Assembly (NCBI RefSeq): GCF_000473325.1
Contig: NZ_KI421513.1
Span: 1-7,981 of the forward strand
Direction: 5' to 3'
Source: Leisingera caerulea DSM 24564
GTDB taxonomy: Bacteria; Pseudomonadota; Alphaproteobacteria; Rhodobacterales; Rhodobacteraceae
Length of the DNA stretch: 7,981 nt
Shown here: in pieces, positions 5,746 to 7,981 of the stretch
How the letters are laid out: the number at the start of each line of letters is the position of its first letter
How positions within the stretch are numbered: position 1 is the first letter of the stretch
Program-made: the position numbers and the translations under genes
Notes under the pieces: model-generated
The model's database searches: none
What the model was told of the DNA's origin: nothing
The model's input: only the letters and a program-made list of their open reading frames with translations

Positions 5746-7356
5746 TTATTCCTCGGAGTTCAAGGCCGGGCCGCCGTTGTGGCCCAGCAGCTTGGCAAAG
5801 CTTTCCTGCATCGGGTGCAGAACACCGCTGGGCATCTTGCCCATTTCGTCCTGGATCTGATCCATGTTGTCGCCCCAGTCGGAGCCGGTCAGCTCAGCCG
5901 CTTCATCTTCCAGCGTCGACACGCCCAGGGCCACGCGCATCGCGGCCGCCTGGATCTCTTTCACCGGATCCACAAACCCGCGGCCCGGCCCAACCCATTT
6001 GGAACGCGAATAGGCCATCCAGTTGTCATGGAAGTCCGGCGCGCTGTGCGGCAGCCGGATCCGGCCATCCAGCACCATTTCTTCCAGCCAGGACATGAAG
6101 AACGGCTGGCAGAAACCTTGCGCAAAGGCTGTCCGGCGAACCGTCCAGCCGCGCCAGATCTCGATCAGGGCAGCGCGTGCGCTGGAGTAGTTCGTCTTAC
6201 TCCAGTCGCTGGCCAGCTGCTCATAGGAAATCCCCAAGCCGCTGGCGACATGACGCAGCACCGCGGCTTCAAAGTCAGCAAACTGCGCCGCCGGGCGCGC
6301 GGTCTGGACCATGCCGATTTCATCATTCGGAAACAGCGCTTGGATCCGCGCACCGCCAACCTTGATAGAGTTTTCCTGGTAGAACTGGCTTCGTTCTCCT
6401 ACCCAGCCGTTGGCCGCGGAACCTTCTTTAGTGATCCCATCCTCACCAAACATTTCCTCCATGGCCTCCGGGCCCATAGGGGATTTGATGAAGGCGGCCA
6501 AAACCGCATTGATCACGGCGGCCTGAAGCTCCACTTTCGAATAATGGTCTTCCATCCGCAGCTTTTCGACAATCGGCGCCATGCGGGAAACACCGCGGGT
6601 CTGGCCGTCCCGAAGCTTGTCGAAGAAATGAACCACGATCGGGCGGCCCCAACGGGTTTCGCGGCGGATCGTCTTCCAGGTCATCCCTTCAACCCCGGCC
6701 CAGCGGTCGCTCTGATGCGCCTGCCGGAAGTTGTATGCCAGCGCCACGCCATCGCGGGACAGGTTGATACCGCCGCGCAAGAAACGTTCATCAGCGTGAT
6801 CATGCGGATTTGACAACAGGTCGGGGTCCACGAGCCGCAGACAGGTTTTGGTTGGCCGGCGTTTCCGCCAGTTGTTCAGCGCCAGCGCCTCACCTTCCAA
6901 CAGGTAACCGCGGTAAGCGGTGCCGAACATCTGCGGAACCGTCTGCGAACGGGTCACATCAGCGTATTTCCGGGGATCTTCGGCGTAGCTGCGCCACTCG
7001 CTGGTAACCTGCTCTCTGAACTCACTGGCCCATTCCTTGCTGAGCCCCAGAGCGCGCCAGTCCGGCTTCACAAACGGCCGGAAGTTGCCGCCGATGATCG
7101 CATCGACTTCCTTGCCCACGGCACCAGCCGCAAATCCGTTGTTGCGGGCCAGGTCGCGTGTGCGGGCATTGATCACCTTCCGGGCCGGGCCGATCTCCGC
7201 ATCCGCCGACATGGTGCGCGGCTGAAAGCCCGCCATGGTGTCGATCCCGCGATCACCTGCCACATAGGGCGAAGTGCCACGAAACCCCGCATCTCGCGAC
7301 GCTGCGGCCTGCGGCTTCGTCTCTTTCACCCGAACTTTCGGATAGGACTGCTTCAT
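5746..7356 (-). CDS. Portal protein, lambda gpB family
   Basis: Forms the dodecameric ring at one capsid vertex through which terminase pumps DNA. It has 536 residues, against 533 in lambda gpB (PF05136). Family landmarks are in order: ARTRDLARNNGFAAGAVGKEV near residue 65-85 with IIGGNF after it, LLEGEALA (about 152-159), LRLVDPDLLSNP (about 173-184), a GGINLSRDGVALAYNF block (about 195-210), VVHFFDKLRDGQTRGVSRMAPIV (about 241-263), and ASGLGISYEQLASDWSKTNYSSARAALIE (about 371-399), the typical motif near the clip/stem. The ATG at 7356 shares TGATG with the W stop; a TTG one codon earlier is possible but less likely. Some gpB proteins are trimmed at the N-terminus; this N-terminus is Lys/Ala-rich and probably flexible. 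Confidence 0.95.
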   Translation of the reverse strand: MKQSYPKVRVKETKPQAAASRDAGFRGTSPYVAGDRGIDTMAGFQPRTMSADAEIGPARKVINARTRDLARNNGFAAGAVGKEVDAIIGGNFRPFVKPDWRALGLSKEWASEFREQVTSEWRSYAEDPRKYADVTRSQTVPQMFGTAYRGYLLEGEALALNNWRKRRPTKTCLRLVDPDLLSNPHDHADERFLRGGINLSRDGVALAYNFRQAHQSDRWAGVEGMTWKTIRRETRWGRPIVVHFFDKLRDGQTRGVSRMAPIVEKLRMEDHYSKVELQAAVINAVLAAFIKSPMGPEAMEEMFGEDGITKEGSAANGWVGERSQFYQENSIKVGGARIQALFPNDEIGMVQTARPAAQFADFEAAVLRHVASGLGISYEQLASDWSKTNYSSARAALIEIWRGWTVRRTAFAQGFCQPFFMSWLEEMVLDGRIRLPHSAPDFHDNWMAYSRSKWVGPGRGFVDPVKEIQAAAMRVALGVSTLEDEAAELTGSDWGDNMDQIQDEMGKMPSGVLHPMQESFAKLLGHNGGPALNSEE

Positions 7357-7571
7357 CAAAACGCCACCCTCCGGGAGCCAGGCCGGGCATTCCCCAGCTT
7401 TCGGTTGAGTTCGTTAATCCGGCGGCGCAGCCCTGCTTCAGTCGGTTTGGCGAATTTCGTTCCGTGGCCGTCATAGTCCACTTCGGTTACCTGACCGCCG
7501 GTCAGCAGCCGATGCAGCGCGTCTTCTGCCTCCGCCAGCTGCGCTTCCAGCTTTTCCCTATCGATTGACAT
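7356..7571 (-). CDS. Head-tail joining protein, gpW family
   Basis: A 71-residue gpW-type protein (PF02831; lambda W has 68 aa) that binds the portal after packaging, helps keep DNA in the head and makes the site for FII. The match to the small two-helix, one-hairpin fold is clear: an N-terminal helix ending in EDALHRLLTGGQVTEVDYDG, where lambda has a near-parallel [21 protein letters not shown]-type block, then a strand (TKFAKPTEAG), a helix (LRRRINELNRKLG) and a basic tail. The start overlaps the terminase stop by 14 nt, with AGGA 7 nt before the ATG, inside the terminase gene. Confidence 0.92.
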   Translation of the reverse strand: MSIDREKLEAQLAEAEDALHRLLTGGQVTEVDYDGHGTKFAKPTEAGLRRRINELNRKLGNARPGSRRVAF

Positions 7572-7981
7572 TCAGCATTCCTGACAGGCTCTGCCGCTTT
7601 TCAGCGGGCTTTGGTTTCTTGGTTGCGGCGGCCTCGGCCGAGACTGGCACTACCGCATCGAACAGGTCGCCTTGCTGTTCGGGTGGCACCGCGCCGCGCT
7701 CAGCCTCCAGGGCATCCCACTGAGCATCAGTCAGCGACGCCCAGCCTTTCCGCAGCGCTCCGGCTTCAGCGTACAACTCGGTATCCAGCACCTCGTTTCG
7801 CCGCGTCGGCTCCACCAGCTCCCACTTCGCAGTGACCGTTCCTGATCTCTGTCTGGTCAGGGTCCGGACCTCCGAGACGAACTGCCGGTAAAACTCATCC
7901 CCGAGCCCTTTGGCGAAGTGACAGTAACCGCGCTCCGCCGGGTCCAGCTGCTCCACCCATTTGTAGAGCTGCCCCTTCATG
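7558..7981 (-). CDS. Terminase large subunit, GpA family, C-terminal part only
   Basis: Only the last 140 residues are inside the window; the gene continues past the right edge, and the ATG at 7980 is an internal Met. The large subunit packages DNA, using an N-terminal ATPase and a C-terminal nuclease that cuts concatemers at cos. The nuclease-side C-terminal block is visible: GYCHFAKGLGDEFYRQFVSEV (about 19-39 of the visible part), then WELVEPTRRNEVLDTELYAEAGALRKG, matching the W.....RNEALDC..YA block of GpA-type terminases, here with Val-Leu-Asp-Thr instead of the commoner Ala-Leu-Asp-Cys. A Lys/Ala-rich tail follows. The ATPase motifs and the small subunit lie outside the window. Its end overlaps the W gene by 14 nt. 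Confidence 0.9.
   Translation of the reverse strand, partial: MKGQLYKWVEQLDPAERGYCHFAKGLGDEFYRQFVSEVRTLTRQRSGTVTAKWELVEPTRRNEVLDTELYAEAGALRKGWASLTDAQWDALEAERGAVPPEQQGDLFDAVVPVSAEAAATKKPKPAEKRQSLSGMLNVNR

Noticed and set aside
4290..6098. A 602-residue open frame on the plus strand
   Set aside because: It is antisense to the protease and portal genes, crosses their boundary and reads as Arg/Pro/Ala-rich sequence without a recognisable domain. GC-rich coding DNA commonly leaves the opposite strand open.
5779..6813. A 344-residue open frame on the plus strand opposite portal
   Set aside because: It is a shadow of the portal gene, with no domain and no start signal; the portal motifs are unmistakable on the other strand.
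1..7981. Cargo genes, CRISPR arrays, tRNA genes, insertion sequences or attachment sites
   Set aside because: Minus-strand structural genes fill the window with gaps no larger than about 75 nt; no array repeats, tRNA-like folds, transposase or att-type repeats were seen by eye.

Overview
The window holds the head and head-tail joining genes of a tailed, lambda-like (siphovirus-type) bacteriophage, most likely a prophage. Every credible gene lies on the minus strand, so transcription runs from the right edge to the left edge. In that direction the order is: end of the large terminase (A), gpW-like joining protein, portal (B), S49 protease with an in-frame scaffold (C/Nu3), head decoration protein (D), major capsid protein (E), a small gene in the FI position, an FII-like attachment protein, a DUF6441-like protein in the Z position, a tail-terminator-like protein in the U position, and a tail tube protein in the V position, cut by the left edge. 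This is the lambda order A-W-B-C-Nu3-D-E-FI-FII-Z-U-V without an obvious insertion. The assignments rest on sequence motifs plus this synteny.

The DNA is GC-rich, and the protein types (a DUF6441-like protein, an E-type capsid with a gpW/gpB/gpC set) fit prophages of Alphaproteobacteria, particularly Rhodobacterales. That host guess is inference: no host gene, integrase, attachment site, tRNA or lysogeny gene is visible, so a free phage cannot be excluded.

The genes are packed tightly. Terminase and W overlap by 14 nt, W and portal share TGATG, portal and protease are 4 nt apart, FI-like/FII-like share GTGA, FII-like/Z-position share ATGA, Z/U share TGATG, and U/V share ATGA. Such junctions suggest translational coupling. 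The exceptions are three short gaps around the two most abundant capsid proteins, D and E. One gap, between the protease and D, carries an intrinsic terminator. The gap between D and E carries a compact inverted-repeat structure around the E ribosome binding site. The gap after E carries a second intrinsic terminator with a UUCG tetraloop. The D-E pair is therefore set apart as its own RNA unit in an otherwise coupled operon.

Functionally, terminase packages DNA through the portal ring into a shell of E protein built around scaffold. The protease clears the scaffold and D stabilises the expanded shell. The FI-position protein may assist packaging. W and FII-like proteins close the vertex and attach the tail, whose tube and terminator genes lie at the left end. 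No stretch above 300 bases lacks a gene. I see no clear new defence or accessory system; the most interesting points are the regulatory structures around D-E and the unusual FI-position protein.
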